NCBI RefSeq assembly: GCF_001590865.1
Contig: NZ_BBUY01000003.1
Coordinates: 482,743 to 546,742, forward strand
DNA: 64,000 nt
Reading direction: 5' to 3'
DNA from: Streptomyces sp. NBRC 110611
GTDB lineage: Bacteria; Actinomycetota; Actinomycetes; Streptomycetales; Streptomycetaceae
This document shows, one piece after another, positions 8,888-18,217 of the stretch; positions within the stretch are counted from its first letter, which is position 1, and the number at the start of each line of letters is the position of its first letter. The notes below the pieces were generated by a model. That model saw only the letters and a list, made by a program, of their open reading frames with translations. It did not search any database and was not told the origin of the DNA. The translations under genes were made by a program, and so were the position numbers.

Positions 8888-9220
8888 TCAGACGGCCTGG
8901 AGGTGCGGGCGCACGCGGGGTGTACGTGACAGATGCGCGGCCTCTAGGACGAGCCGGGGGTCGACGATCAGTATCGCGCCGACCGGTTCGGCCAGCGCCC
9001 GCAGCGCGGGTTCGGAGAGCCTGATCCAGCGCTGGCCGCCGCCGAGGGACGCGGCGAGCCGCTGGGCCGAGGTGAAGCCGACGACGGTACGGCCGCCGAG
9101 CGGAGTGCGGAACAGGCGGGCCGTACAGCCCGCGGGGCCCGACCGGACGGGGACGAAGAGAGGCCCGGCCGGGACACGTTCGGAAGGCTCGGGGTCTTCC
9201 GCGTAGCGAGGGTGGAACAC
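8888..9220 (-). CDS. SseB-like/SAV_915-type conserved protein
   Basis: 110 residues starting at the GTG at 9220, which has GAGGAG seven bases upstream; a GTG at 9241 is a weaker option. Features such as FHPRYAEDPEP, GRTVVGFTS and LSEPALRALAEP match small streptomycete proteins with an SseB-like N-terminal fold. No catalytic motif or signal peptide. It ends 16 bases before the decarboxylase pseudogene and probably shares its transcript. Function unknown. Confidence 0.65.
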   Translation of the reverse strand: MFHPRYAEDPEPSERVPAGPLFVPVRSGPAGCTARLFRTPLGGRTVVGFTSAQRLAASLGGGQRWIRLSEPALRALAEPVGAILIVDPRLVLEAAHLSRTPRVRPHLQAV

Positions 9221-9490
9221 GGCGTTGCTCCTCGAAGGCACCTGGGCCGCCCCGAACCGGTGGATGACGCAGACGCCGGGGCTCGGCTCTGCCGACGCGA
9301 TTGTCGGCCTCGCCGACGCTATGCCCGGCGGGAGGGGGCCCTCGGGGGGCGTTTACGCGTTATTGACGGGTTGTGGCCCCTACTTGACGCATTCGCTGCG
9401 GCCGGCCGAGTTCCATGCCTCCCAGGCCGTGAAGGAGCAACGGTGGGTAGCGGGCGGAAACGGTAGGTAGTTGCCGATAAGCGTGGCAGG

Positions 9491-10333
9491 TCAGCCAAAG
9501 AGGCGTTCCAGGACGACGGCGATGCCGTCCTCCTCGTTGGACACGGTGAGTTCGTCGGCGACTGCCTTCAGTTCGTCGTGGGCATTGGCCATCGCCACGC
9601 CGTGTGCGGCCCAGGCGAACATCGGTATGTCATTGGGCATATCGCCGAAGGCCACCGTCTCCTTGGCGGTGAGGCCGAGTCGGCGGGCGGCCAGCGACAG
9701 CCCGGTCGCCTTCGTCAGGCCCAGCGGCAGCAGTTCGACGATCCCCTCGCCGGCCATCGTCACGCCCACCAGATCACCGGCGACCTGGCGCGCGACGGCC
9801 GCCAGCGCGTCGTCGTCCAGGGTCGGGTGCTGGAGGTAGACCTTGTTGAGCGGGGCCGTCCACAGCTCGCCGAGATCGTCGATCATGACGTTCGGCAGCG
9901 GGCCCTCCTGGACGCGGTAGCCGGGGCCGACCAGTACCTCGCCGTCCAGGCCGTCCCGGCTCGCCGCCAGGAACAGCGGTCCGGCCTCCGCCTCGATCTT
10001 GGACACGGCGAGGCCGGCCAGCTGGCGGTCGAGGGTGACCGAGGTCAGCAGGCGGTGCTCACCGGCGTGGTAGACCTGGGCGCCCTGGCCGCACACCGCG
10101 AGGCCCTGGTAGTCGAGGGCGTCGAGGATGTGCCGGGTCCAGGGCACCGCCCGGCCGGTGACGACGATGTGCGCCGCGCCCGCCTCGGTGGCCGTGGTGA
10201 GTGCCCGGCGCGTGCGCTCGGAGACGGTGTCGTCCGGGCGCAGCAGCGTGCCGTCGAGGTCCGTCGCGATGAGCTTGTACGGCAGCGGCGGGACGGCGGG
10301 CCGGCCGTCCGCTGCCGGGGCTGCCCCGCTCAC
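9491..10333 (-). CDS. HAD-superfamily Cof-type phosphatase
   Basis: A 280-residue Cof/YbiV-type HAD hydrolase. Motif I is DLDGTLL (about residues 25-31), motif II is VTGR, a Lys in GLTKATG serves motif III, and motif IV is [10 protein letters not shown]. Such enzymes dephosphorylate sugar phosphates or cofactors such as FMN or PLP; the substrate cannot be read here. The GTG start overlaps the serS stop (GTGA), so it is translationally coupled to serS. The 270 bases between this gene and 9220 contain two TTGACG motifs that may be promoter elements for the gene downstream. Confidence 0.9.
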   Translation of the reverse strand: MSGAAPAADGRPAVPPLPYKLIATDLDGTLLRPDDTVSERTRRALTTATEAGAAHIVVTGRAVPWTRHILDALDYQGLAVCGQGAQVYHAGEHRLLTSVTLDRQLAGLAVSKIEAEAGPLFLAASRDGLDGEVLVGPGYRVQEGPLPNVMIDDLGELWTAPLNKVYLQHPTLDDDALAAVARQVAGDLVGVTMAGEGIVELLPLGLTKATGLSLAARRLGLTAKETVAFGDMPNDIPMFAWAAHGVAMANAHDELKAVADELTVSNEEDGIAVVLERLFG

Positions 10334-11619
10334 TTGGCGACGGGTTCGAGGGTTTCGCGGCCGCCCAGGTAGGGGCGGAGCGCCTCGGGGACGTGTACGG
10401 AGCCGTCCGCCCGCTGGTGGTTCTCGAAGAGCGCCACGATCGTGCGCGGGATGGCGCAGAGCGTGCCGTTGAGCGTCGCCAGCGGCTGGACCTTCGGCTT
10501 GCCGTCGACGGTCTCGCGCATCCGGACCGAGAGCCGGCGCGCCTGGAACTCGTTGCAGTTCGAGGCCGAGGTCAGCTCGCGGTACTTGCCCTGGGTGGGG
10601 ATCCAGGCCTCGCAGTCGAACTTGCGGGAGGCCGAGGCGCCGAGGTCGCCGGTGGCGACATCGATGACCTGGAAGGGCAGCTCAAGGGAGGTCAGCCACT
10701 GCTTCTCCCAGTCCAGGAGGCGCTGGTGCTCGTTCTCGGCGTCTTCCGGAGCGACGTAGGAGAACATCTCCACCTTGTCGAACTGGTGGACGCGGAAGAT
10801 GCCCCGGGTGTCCTTGCCGTACGTACCGGCCTCACGGCGGAAGCAAGGGGAGAAACCGGCGTAGCGCAGCGGCAGCTTGGCCGCGTCGACGATCTCGTCC
10901 ATGTGGTACGCGGCGAGCGGGACCTCGGAGGTGCCGACCAGGTAGTAGTCGTCCTTCTCCAGGTGGTAGACGTTCTCGGCGGCCTGGCCGAGGAAGCCGG
11001 TGCCCTCCATGGCGCGCGGGCGGACCAGCGCGGGGGTCAGCATCGGGGTGAAGCCGGCCTCGGTGGCCTGGGCGATGGCGGCGTTGACGAGCGCGAGCTC
11101 CAGCAGCGCGCCGACGCCGGTCAGGTAGTAGAAGCGCGAGCCGGAGACCTTGGCGCCGCGCTCGACGTCGATCGCGCCGAGCAGCTCGCCGATCTCCAGG
11201 TGGTCCTTGGGCTCGAAGCCCTCGGCGGTGAAGTCGCGGATCGTGCCGTGCGTCTCCAGGACGCGGAAGTCCTCTTCGCCGCCGACCGGTACATCGGGGT
11301 GGACGAGGTTGCCGAGCTTGCGCAGCAGCTGCTGGGTCTCTTCCTTGGCCTCGTCCTGGGCGGCGTCGGCGGCCTTGACAGCGGCCGCCAGCTCACCGGC
11401 CTTCTTCAGCAGCTCGGCCTTCTCGTCGCCGGCGGCCTTGGGGATGAGCTTGCCGAGTGCCTTCTGTTCGGCACGCAGCTCGTCGAAGCGGACGCTGGAC
11501 GACCTGCGCCGCTCGTCGGCGGAGAGGAGTGCGTCGACGAGGTCGACGTCCTCTCCACGGGCGCGCTGGGACGCGCGCACACGGTCGGGGTCCTCACGGA
11601 GCAGGCGAAGGTCAATCAC
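10330..11619 (-). CDS. serS: serine--tRNA ligase
   Basis: A 429-residue cytoplasmic class II synthetase that charges tRNA-Ser. The N-terminal coiled-coil arm (about residues 25-105, [16 protein letters not shown]...) binds the tRNA long arm. Class II motifs are clear: motif 2 in [21 protein letters not shown] and motif 3 in [19 protein letters not shown], plus the [10 protein letters not shown] serine-site loop. Start taken as the GTG in [11 protein letters not shown], the conserved serS N-terminus, rather than an ATG eleven codons upstream. It overlaps the downstream HAD gene by four bases. Confidence 0.97.
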   Translation of the reverse strand: MIDLRLLREDPDRVRASQRARGEDVDLVDALLSADERRRSSSVRFDELRAEQKALGKLIPKAAGDEKAELLKKAGELAAAVKAADAAQDEAKEETQQLLRKLGNLVHPDVPVGGEEDFRVLETHGTIRDFTAEGFEPKDHLEIGELLGAIDVERGAKVSGSRFYYLTGVGALLELALVNAAIAQATEAGFTPMLTPALVRPRAMEGTGFLGQAAENVYHLEKDDYYLVGTSEVPLAAYHMDEIVDAAKLPLRYAGFSPCFRREAGTYGKDTRGIFRVHQFDKVEMFSYVAPEDAENEHQRLLDWEKQWLTSLELPFQVIDVATGDLGASASRKFDCEAWIPTQGKYRELTSASNCNEFQARRLSVRMRETVDGKPKVQPLATLNGTLCAIPRTIVALFENHQRADGSVHVPEALRPYLGGRETLEPVAK

Positions 11620-12248
11620 ATCCACCAGGCTACCGGGGCCGTGCCCCGCCACTCGACGTGATATTCACCGGGGTGGCCTTTTGTCTGGTTTGCGCAGTTT
11701 ATTCCCTTGGGGGTGGGGAGTGCGGGGGAAGTGCCGGGGGGAATTCGCGAGGTCCGCGAGGGGGGTCGTGAGGGGGGTGTATGGGGGGTTTCGTGGTGTC
11801 CGGGGCGGGGGCTTTGCACGGCTGGGCGGGGGGAGTTGCGGCCCTGGTTTTCCCCGGACAACTCCCGGTTGTCCACAGGCTCTGAGGGTTCTCGGAATCT
11901 TATCCACAGGCTGTGTGTGGGATCTGTGGAAGTCGGAGGCGATCATTCCGCTCTTGAAATGCTCGGCTAAGGATTCTCCGTCTAAACCCCGTTCCCGCAC
12001 TCTTTCGTGTGGGATTGCCTCGCTCTAAAGGATTGATTGCGTAAATTGTGCTGACGAGGGCCGGGGCGGGGTGCTGTGGAGTGGCGCGGAACGGCGCGGC
12101 GCCAGTGCGGTGTCAGTAGGGCGATTTGTCGACTCTGTCCGGCCTTCGTGTCGACTTACCCACAGGTCGAGAACCGAACCTGTGGAAAACTTTGTGGACA
12201 ACCCACAGCCTCCCCAAAGCCGCAGGTTGTGCCGCCGCGGTGGCCGGC
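11620..12248. other. serS-pheA intergenic region, G-rich
   Basis: About 630 bases with no convincing gene. Bases 11708-11840 are strongly G-rich on the plus strand, with many runs of four to seven G that could form G-quadruplexes. Bases 11900-12060 are comparatively AT-rich and could hold the serS promoter. DnaA-box-like sequences, listed separately, occupy 11869-12201. Confidence 0.6.
11869..12201. promoter_or_regulatory. cluster of DnaA-box-like sequences
   Basis: Perfect 9-mers TTGTCCACA (11869-11877, plus), TTATCCACA (11900-11908, plus) and TTGTCCACA (12193-12201, minus), with near matches TTACCCACA (12156-12164, plus) and TTTTCCACA (12181-12189, minus). Two inverted repeats overlap them: GGACAAC/GTTGTCC (11856-11874) and CCACAGGT/ACCTGTGG (12160-12185). 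No dnaA or dnaN is near, so this is not oriC. It could titrate DnaA or make serS transcription DnaA-responsive. Confidence 0.5.
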
Positions 12249-13175
12249 TCAGGCCCGTCCGTCCAGGCAGCGCGCCAGCCAGTCCGACGCCTCGGTGAAC
12301 GCCGAGTCGGTCACCTGCCGGCGCACGGTCGGTGTCGTCTCGTCCGCCCGCGGATACGAGCCGAGGAACCGCACATCGCGGCAGACCCGCTTGAGGCCCA
12401 TCAGGACCTCGCTGACCCGGCGGTCGGTGATGTGCCCCTCGCAGTCGACCGAGAAGCAGTAGCGCCCGATGCCCTCACCGGTCGGCCGCGACTCGATCCG
12501 CATCATGCTGACGCCGCGCACCGCGTACTCCTGCAGCAGCTCCAGCAGCGCACCGGGGTGGTCCTCGGACAGCCACAGCACGACCGAGGTCTTGTCCGCA
12601 CCGGTCCGCGCCGCGGGCCGGGCCGGGCGGCCCACCAGGACGAAGCGGGTGGTCGCGTTCTCCGCGTCATGGATGTCGGTGACCAGCGGCGTCAGCCCGT
12701 ACGTCGCCGCCGCGAACTCCCCCGCGAACGCGCCGTCGTAGCGCCCCTCCTGCACCAGCCGCGCGCCATCGGCGTTCGAGGCCGCCGACTCCCATACGGC
12801 CTCGGGGAGTTGGGACGCCAGCCACTTGCGCACCTGCGGCTGGGCGACCGGGTGCCCGGTCACCGTCTTGACGTCGTCGAGTGACGTACCGGGGCGCACC
12901 AGCAGCGCGAAGGTGATCGGCAGCAGTACCTCGCGGTAGATCATCAGCGGTTCGCCGGCGGCGAGTTCGTCGAGGGTGGTGGTCACCCCGCCCTCGACGG
13001 AGTTCTCGATCGGCACCAGGGCGGCCGCCGCGTCACCGGCCCGCACCGCGTCCAGCGCGGTCGGCACCGACACCATCGGCACCAGTTCACGGGTCGCCGC
13101 CTCCGGCAGGCTGCGCAGCGCGGCCTCCGTGAACGTGCCCGCCGGGCCGAGATACGTATAGCGGCTGGCCGACAT
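12249..13175 (-). CDS. pheA: prephenate dehydratase
   Basis: A 308-residue monofunctional enzyme converting prephenate to phenylpyruvate in phenylalanine synthesis. The catalytic domain begins YLGPAGTFTEAAL and includes IENSVEGGVTTTLDEL. The TTRF motif lies at about residue 185 in NATTRFVLVG. The C-terminal ACT domain shows HPGALLELLQEYAVRGVSMMRIESRP with the ESRP effector motif for phenylalanine feedback. ATG at 13175 with GGGAG eight bases upstream. No chorismate mutase domain is fused. Confidence 0.96.
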   Translation of the reverse strand: MSASRYTYLGPAGTFTEAALRSLPEAATRELVPMVSVPTALDAVRAGDAAAALVPIENSVEGGVTTTLDELAAGEPLMIYREVLLPITFALLVRPGTSLDDVKTVTGHPVAQPQVRKWLASQLPEAVWESAASNADGARLVQEGRYDGAFAGEFAAATYGLTPLVTDIHDAENATTRFVLVGRPARPAARTGADKTSVVLWLSEDHPGALLELLQEYAVRGVSMMRIESRPTGEGIGRYCFSVDCEGHITDRRVSEVLMGLKRVCRDVRFLGSYPRADETTPTVRRQVTDSAFTEASDWLARCLDGRA

Positions 13176-13357
13176 CGTGAGCACTCCCTCGCGTCCTGCG
13201 GGGGCACCCCGCCGATCTTCTTCCTGACTGCCACGATACCCAGCCGCCCGGACACCCGGGCGGGACTTCCCGCAGCTGGAACGGGCGGAGGGGCAGGCCG
13301 GACGGCTGTCCCCCCGGCTGGACGGGCAGGCCGGACGGCTGTCCTCCGGCCGGACGG

Positions 13358-14665
13358 CTACCCCTCCAGGAGAGGCTGTCCCACGTAGCCGCCCGCTTCC
13401 GCGGCCGGCGGGACCGCGAAGAGTCCGCTCGCCTCGTGCCGCAGGAACGGCGACAGCGCGTCCCCGCGGTCCAGCTTCCGCTGGATCTGGGTGAAGGCGC
13501 GCAGCGGGTCGGACTGCCAGCAGACGAACAGCAGCCCGGCGTCCGGGGCGCCGTCCTCGCGGAACCCGTCGTGGTAGGAGAACGGGCGGCGCAGCAGGGC
13601 CGCGCCCTGGTTGGCCTCCGGTGCCGCGATCCGGGCGTGGGCGTTGGCCGGGATGACCGGCAGTCCGTCCGGGCCGCTCGCGTCCAGCTGCATCGGGGTG
13701 GTCTCGGAGCCGCCGGTCAGCGGGGCGCCGTTGTCCTTGCGGCGCCCGATGACCCGCTCCTGCTCGTGCCGGGAACGCTTCTCCCAGTCGTCCAGCAGCA
13801 TCCGGATCCGCCGGACGACGGCGTACGACCCGCCGCGCATCCACTCCTGCTCGGCGTCCCGGCTCACGAAGATCCGCTGGTCGAAGTCCTTGTCGGACGG
13901 TTTGGGGTTGTTGGTCCCGTCGACCTGTCCCATCAGATTGCGGGCCGTCATCGGGTGCGCGGTGGCGCCCGGCGTGCGGTTGAAGCCGTTCATCTGCCAG
14001 CGCGGCCGGGCGGTGCCCGCGGCCTGCTTCTGGAGCGTCCGCAGCGCGTGGAAGGCGACCAGCGCGTCGTCGGCGCCGATCTGGATCCACAGATCTCCGT
14101 TGCTGCGCCGGGGGTCCAGCGCGTCGGCGGAGAAGTCGGGCAGCGGGTCGAGCGCCACGGGGCGCCGCTTCACCAGGTCCGTACGGTCGAAGAAACTGTG
14201 GCCGAGGCCGAAGGTGACGGTCAGCGAGGACGGGCCGGCGTCGAGCGCGACGCCCGTGTCGGCGTCGGCGTCCGGGGCGCGCCCGGCCATCAGCTCCTCG
14301 GCCGTACGGGACCAGCGGCGCAGCAGTGCCGCGGCGGCCTTGCGGTCCGCGCCCGGCGCCAGGTCGAAGGCGACGAGGTGCCCGTTCGCCTGGAGGGGGG
14401 TGGTGATCCCCGCCTGGTGCTTGGCGCGTGCCGGGCGGAAGGCCACCTCGGTCGAGCCGATCGTGCTCAGGGCCGTGGGGGAGCTGTCGTCGCCGGCGGA
14501 GCCCGCGATGGCGGCGCCCGCCCCGCCGACGACCAGCCCGGCCGCGCCGGCCGCGCCGACGGTGCCGAGCAGCCGACGGCGGGACAGCTCGAGGGAGGTC
14601 TGGGAAACCTGGGGGGAGGAGGCCTGCTCGGTCTGCTTGCCCGTGGGCTTGGTTCGCTTGCTCAT
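13358..14665 (-). CDS. dtpA: Tat-exported Dyp-type haem peroxidase (DtpA/EfeB-like)
   Basis: 435 residues. The Tat signal SRRRLLG at about residue 27 is followed by a long Ala/Gly/Val hydrophobic stretch. The Dyp motif GxxDG appears as MGQVDGTNNP, and the likely proximal haem His is in PANAHARIAAP. In Streptomyces lividans the equivalent DtpA sits with CopC/CopD, PCuAC and Sco and is needed for maturation of the copper oxidase GlxA; the same order here supports that role. The ATG overlaps the CopC/CopD stop by one base (TGATG), so it is probably coupled and last in the copper operon. Confidence 0.92.
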   Translation of the reverse strand: MSKRTKPTGKQTEQASSPQVSQTSLELSRRRLLGTVGAAGAAGLVVGGAGAAIAGSAGDDSSPTALSTIGSTEVAFRPARAKHQAGITTPLQANGHLVAFDLAPGADRKAAAALLRRWSRTAEELMAGRAPDADADTGVALDAGPSSLTVTFGLGHSFFDRTDLVKRRPVALDPLPDFSADALDPRRSNGDLWIQIGADDALVAFHALRTLQKQAAGTARPRWQMNGFNRTPGATAHPMTARNLMGQVDGTNNPKPSDKDFDQRIFVSRDAEQEWMRGGSYAVVRRIRMLLDDWEKRSRHEQERVIGRRKDNGAPLTGGSETTPMQLDASGPDGLPVIPANAHARIAAPEANQGAALLRRPFSYHDGFREDGAPDAGLLFVCWQSDPLRAFTQIQRKLDRGDALSPFLRHEASGLFAVPPAAEAGGYVGQPLLEG

Positions 14666-16734
14666 CAGCCGATCTTCACGTTCTTGATCTCGGTCACCTG
14701 GTCGATGTCGGACGTCCGTACCAGCAGCGAGAGCTGCCATTCTCCGGGCACCGGGAGCTGGACGTCGCTCGCGCGCCAGTGGCCCCGGCTCATATGCCGG
14801 GGGACGACCGGCAGCGGCCCGAGCTTCTTGTCCTTCTGGGTGAAGGACACCTTGACCTCGGGTACGTCCATGGCCTTGCCCGACGGGTCGGAGATCCGCA
14901 GCCGCAGCTCATTGGCGTTGCCGCTGCGACCGGGGTCCAGGTCGAGGCGGGCGCTGCCCTTGCCGCCCGGGCCGCCGGTGTCGAACGGGATGGTCAGCAC
15001 CTGCGGCTGATTGGCCGCCACGGACGTCCCGCCCGAGGCGGCTCTGACCGCCTCTTCCGTACGGGCCGGCTCGGTGGAGGTCAGCACCGTGGTCACCATC
15101 AGCAGGACGACGGCGACCGATGCCTCGGCGAGGACCGACCGGCGCAGCCCCAGCCGCTCCGGGTCCGCGTCGCGCAGCCGCTTGACGCGGGCGGTGCGCA
15201 ACGCGGCCTGCTGGCGGGCCAGTTGGGCGGCCCGCGCGGGGTCCGCCGCTCCGGAACCGGTGTCTGCCACATCCGCCCTGGCGTCGTCCACCCCGCCGTC
15301 TGCGGTATCCGCCACGGCATCTGCCCCGGCCCCCGTCTCGGCCCCGACCCCGGCCCCGGCCCCGGCTCCGGCCCCGGCATCTGCCTGCTCCGTGGTTGCC
15401 CGTGCCGCCACCGTCGCCGCCACCGGTGTTGCTCCCGCGGTCGCCCGTACCTCTCCCAGCCGCGCCGTCCAGCGCCGCGACAGCCAGGCGAACCCCACCA
15501 TGACCACCACCAGCGCCACCTTGACCAGCAGCAGCCGCCCGTACGCGGTGTCGGTCAGCGCGCGCCAGCTGCCGACCTGCCGCCAGGACTGATAGCTGCC
15601 GGTGGCCACCAGCACCACCACGGACCCGAAGGCGAGCCGGGAGAAGCGGCGTACGGCGGTCCGCTCCACCGGCGGCCCCCAGTACAGCGACACCACCAGC
15701 GCCGCCAGCCCGCCCAGCCAGCCGGCCACCGCGAGCAGATGCAGCACATCGACCGGCATGGCGATGGCGGCCTGCGGCCCGGTCGAGGCGTGTTCGGCCA
15801 TCGCCCAGGTCGCGGCGAGGCCGGTCGCGACGATCACCCCGCCGACGCCGAGTCCCAGGGTGAGGTCCCGGCGCCGCTTGCCCTGCCCCGCGTGGTCGGC
15901 GGACTCGTCCCCCGTGCGCGCGTACGCCCCGAAGAGCACCGCCACGAACAGCGCCGCGGCGGCGAGCAGCAGCAGCCGGGAGACCAGTGCGGCACCCGGC
16001 CCGGTGGCCAGGACCTCCCGTAGCCCGCCGAGGTCGAAGACGTCGGCGAGATCGCCGGACCCGGTGTACGGGCCGCGCAACAGCAGCATCAGGACGGTGG
16101 TGGCGGTCAGCGCCGTCCAGCCGTGGACGACCAGCCGCTGTACGGACCGTACGCGCGCCGCGGCCGGCCGGCAGGCCAGCACGAAGGCGGAGCCGCCGGT
16201 CAGCAGCACGAATCCGGCGTAGGCCAGACAGCGGGCGACGCCGTACAGCACACCCACCAGGCCGCCGCCGGCCTCCTGCTGGGGTACCGCGGCGGCGGTC
16301 TCGGAGGGCGCGCCGACCGAGAAGGTGAAGGCGCCCGAGACCGGGTGGCTGTCGGCGGAGACCGCCTGCCAGGCGACGGTGTACGTACCGTCGCGCAGCC
16401 CCGGCATCAGCCCCGTGCCGAACTTGACGGTGCTGCCGCTGCACAGATCGCGCAGCTTGCCGCGGTCCACCCGCTTGCCGGCCGGATCGAGGACCCGGAT
16501 GGAGTCGTCGCCCATCGCGACGCCTTCGGAGAAGGTGAGCGACACCTGCTCGGGCGCCCGGTCCACCACCGAGCCCTGCGCCGGCGTACTGCCGGTCAGC
16601 GCGGCGTGTGCCGAGGCCGGGGCGGCGGCGCCGAACAGCGCGCCGGCCAGGGCCACCGCGACGACCAGAAGGCGCAGCACGGCGGACCGTCGAGGCCGAA
16701 GCCCGATGGTGACCAAGGTGATCGCTCCTCTCAT
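14665..16734 (-). CDS. CopC-CopD copper-handling fusion protein
   Basis: 689 residues. A signal peptide is followed by a CopC domain beginning HAALTGSTPAQGSVV, whose mature N-terminal His is the usual Cu(II) ligand, and DSHPVSGAFTFSVG at its end. About eight transmembrane segments of the CopD domain follow (about residues 165-420), then an Ala/Gly/Asp low-complexity linker with a GAGAGAGAG run. The C-terminal extracellular domain (about 600-689) resembles YtkA/FixH-like folds. It should bind copper outside the cell and move it across the membrane. It is co-directional with the PCuAC and Sco genes. Confidence 0.9.
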   Translation of the reverse strand: MRGAITLVTIGLRPRRSAVLRLLVVAVALAGALFGAAAPASAHAALTGSTPAQGSVVDRAPEQVSLTFSEGVAMGDDSIRVLDPAGKRVDRGKLRDLCSGSTVKFGTGLMPGLRDGTYTVAWQAVSADSHPVSGAFTFSVGAPSETAAAVPQQEAGGGLVGVLYGVARCLAYAGFVLLTGGSAFVLACRPAAARVRSVQRLVVHGWTALTATTVLMLLLRGPYTGSGDLADVFDLGGLREVLATGPGAALVSRLLLLAAAALFVAVLFGAYARTGDESADHAGQGKRRRDLTLGLGVGGVIVATGLAATWAMAEHASTGPQAAIAMPVDVLHLLAVAGWLGGLAALVVSLYWGPPVERTAVRRFSRLAFGSVVVLVATGSYQSWRQVGSWRALTDTAYGRLLLVKVALVVVMVGFAWLSRRWTARLGEVRATAGATPVAATVAARATTEQADAGAGAGAGAGVGAETGAGADAVADTADGGVDDARADVADTGSGAADPARAAQLARQQAALRTARVKRLRDADPERLGLRRSVLAEASVAVVLLMVTTVLTSTEPARTEEAVRAASGGTSVAANQPQVLTIPFDTGGPGGKGSARLDLDPGRSGNANELRLRISDPSGKAMDVPEVKVSFTQKDKKLGPLPVVPRHMSRGHWRASDVQLPVPGEWQLSLLVRTSDIDQVTEIKNVKIG

Positions 16735-16799
16735 TCCTGTTGACGCCGGCCGCCTCGTTGCCGCCGGTCGCGCACCCCCGCTGCTGGTTCCTGGTTCCG

Positions 16800-17258
16800 C
16801 TACTTCTTCTCGTCCCCCGGCTTGTAATTGACGGCCTTGACCGGGACCTCGACCGTGATCGGCTTTGCGGTGGCGAAGTGCAGCTCGATGGTGACCTTGT
16901 CGCCCTCGACGGGCTTGTTCGTCAGGCCCATGAACATCACGTGGTCGCCGCCGCGGGCGAGCTTGAGCTCACCGTTCGCCGGTATCTCCAGCGACTCGAC
17001 GTGCTGCATCTTGTTGCCGGACGTCGTGTGGAGGGAGATGTCCTTGGACAGGTCGCTGGTGACCGAGGTGAGCTTGTCGGCACCGCCGCTGTTCTTGATC
17101 GTGAAGAACGCGCCGGCCATCTTCTGGGTGACCGGCTGCGGCATGTACGCGTCGGAGACCTTGAACTGCGCGGTGTCCCCGTTGCCGCAGCCCGCGAGGG
17201 CGAGTCCGGCGGTGACGGCGAGAGCGGTGGCGGCGGCGAGGGACGTACGACGGTTCAT
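16800..17258 (-). CDS. ecuC: PCuAC copper chaperone lipoprotein (ECuC)
   Basis: 152 residues. A lipobox LALAGC at about residue 24 marks a membrane-anchored lipoprotein. The Cu(I) site of the family, H(M)X10MX21HXM, is visible as SLHTTSG...KMQHVESLEI and GGDHVMFMGL. It delivers copper to extracellular targets such as the Cu-A site of cytochrome oxidase, with Sco. The ATG at 17258 begins a typical signal (MNRRTSLAAATALAV). It lies between the Sco and CopC/CopD genes in the same direction. Confidence 0.92.
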   Translation of the reverse strand: MNRRTSLAAATALAVTAGLALAGCGNGDTAQFKVSDAYMPQPVTQKMAGAFFTIKNSGGADKLTSVTSDLSKDISLHTTSGNKMQHVESLEIPANGELKLARGGDHVMFMGLTNKPVEGDKVTIELHFATAKPITVEVPVKAVNYKPGDEKK

Positions 17259-17311
17259 GGTGCGGTGGTTCCTGGTGGTGAGAGGGCGGTGGTTCGGGGT
17301 GCGGTGGCGGT

Positions 17312-17956
17312 TCACGGGTTCTGCCCCTTGACGATCTTCGGGAGCGCGGTGGTGTAGTTGTCGGCGGTGGCGTCCTGCATGCCCATCCAGTGGATCTTGT
17401 CGTCCTTGGGGGAGCTCAGCAGAACCTGCGCGCCATGGGTGGAGACCACGTCGCCGTTCTTCTTCTTGACCGGCTTCTCGATCCCGATGTTCACGCTGCG
17501 CGCGCCGGTCTGGATGGTCTCGAACTTTCCGGACAGCCCGACGAAGTCCTTGTTGATGCCGGCCAGCCACTTCTTCAGGGCGTCCGGGGTGTCACGCTCC
17601 GGGTCGGAGGTGATGAAGACGACCCGGAGGTCCTTCTGCTGGGCCGCGGGCAGCTGCTTCACCGCGACCGCGATGTTGCCCATCGTCATCGGACAGACGT
17701 CCGGGCAGTTGGTGTAGCCGAAGTAGATCAGCGTCGGGTGGCCCTTGGTCTTCTCCAGCAGGTCGTACTTCTCGCCGTTGGTGTCCGTGAGCTCGAGGTC
17801 CGGCTTCTCCAACGGCTTGTCGAGCGTGACGATCGGCTTGGCCGTCGTTCCTCCGGAGACCACGGCGGCGGGCTTGTTCTCGTCGCCGCCACAGGCGGTC
17901 AGGCTGAGTGCCGCGGCCGCCGTGAGGGCGGTCGCGATCAGGGTCCTTCTACGCAT
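17312..17956 (-). CDS. sco: Sco (SCO1/SenC) copper metallochaperone lipoprotein
   Basis: 214 residues. Lipobox ALSLTACGG near residue 20, then a thioredoxin-like fold with the Cu-binding CxxxC motif in YTNCPDVCPMTMGN. The distant copper-binding His is in STHGAQVLL. Sco proteins deliver copper to cytochrome c oxidase and, in streptomycetes, support development. ATG at 17956. The 260 bases upstream contain GGACACGG/GGCCACGG-type short repeats (about 18027-18110) and no gene. Confidence 0.94.
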   Translation of the reverse strand: MRRRTLIATALTAAAALSLTACGGDENKPAAVVSGGTTAKPIVTLDKPLEKPDLELTDTNGEKYDLLEKTKGHPTLIYFGYTNCPDVCPMTMGNIAVAVKQLPAAQQKDLRVVFITSDPERDTPDALKKWLAGINKDFVGLSGKFETIQTGARSVNIGIEKPVKKKNGDVVSTHGAQVLLSSPKDDKIHWMGMQDATADNYTTALPKIVKGQNP

Positions 17957-18217
17957 TGCAGATATATCCCATACGTTCGAAAATCCCGGCTCTTGGGGCC
18001 TAGGGTCCTCTGCGGTCCCCAAGCCACGGACGTGGACACGGCCACAGCCATAGGCGCGGCCACGGCCACAGGCACGGAGCGTGGACACGGAGCGCGGACG
18101 AGACGAAAGGTTTCCCCTCGCCGTCCGTCCCCCGCCGGTACCGGGAAGGTCCCGGCCCGGCCCCTACCGGGAAGCTGGTGCCGGACCGGCGCGGTCGGGC
18201 GCCGGCCCGTGCGATGG

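Noticed and set aside
11869..12201. Chromosomal origin (oriC)
   Set aside because: No dnaA, dnaN or rpmH genes are near, and too few DnaA boxes for a streptomycete oriC.
13176..14090. Upstream extension of the pheA reading frame
   Set aside because: It runs opposite real dtpA coding sequence in another frame; the conserved pheA start is the ATG at 13175.
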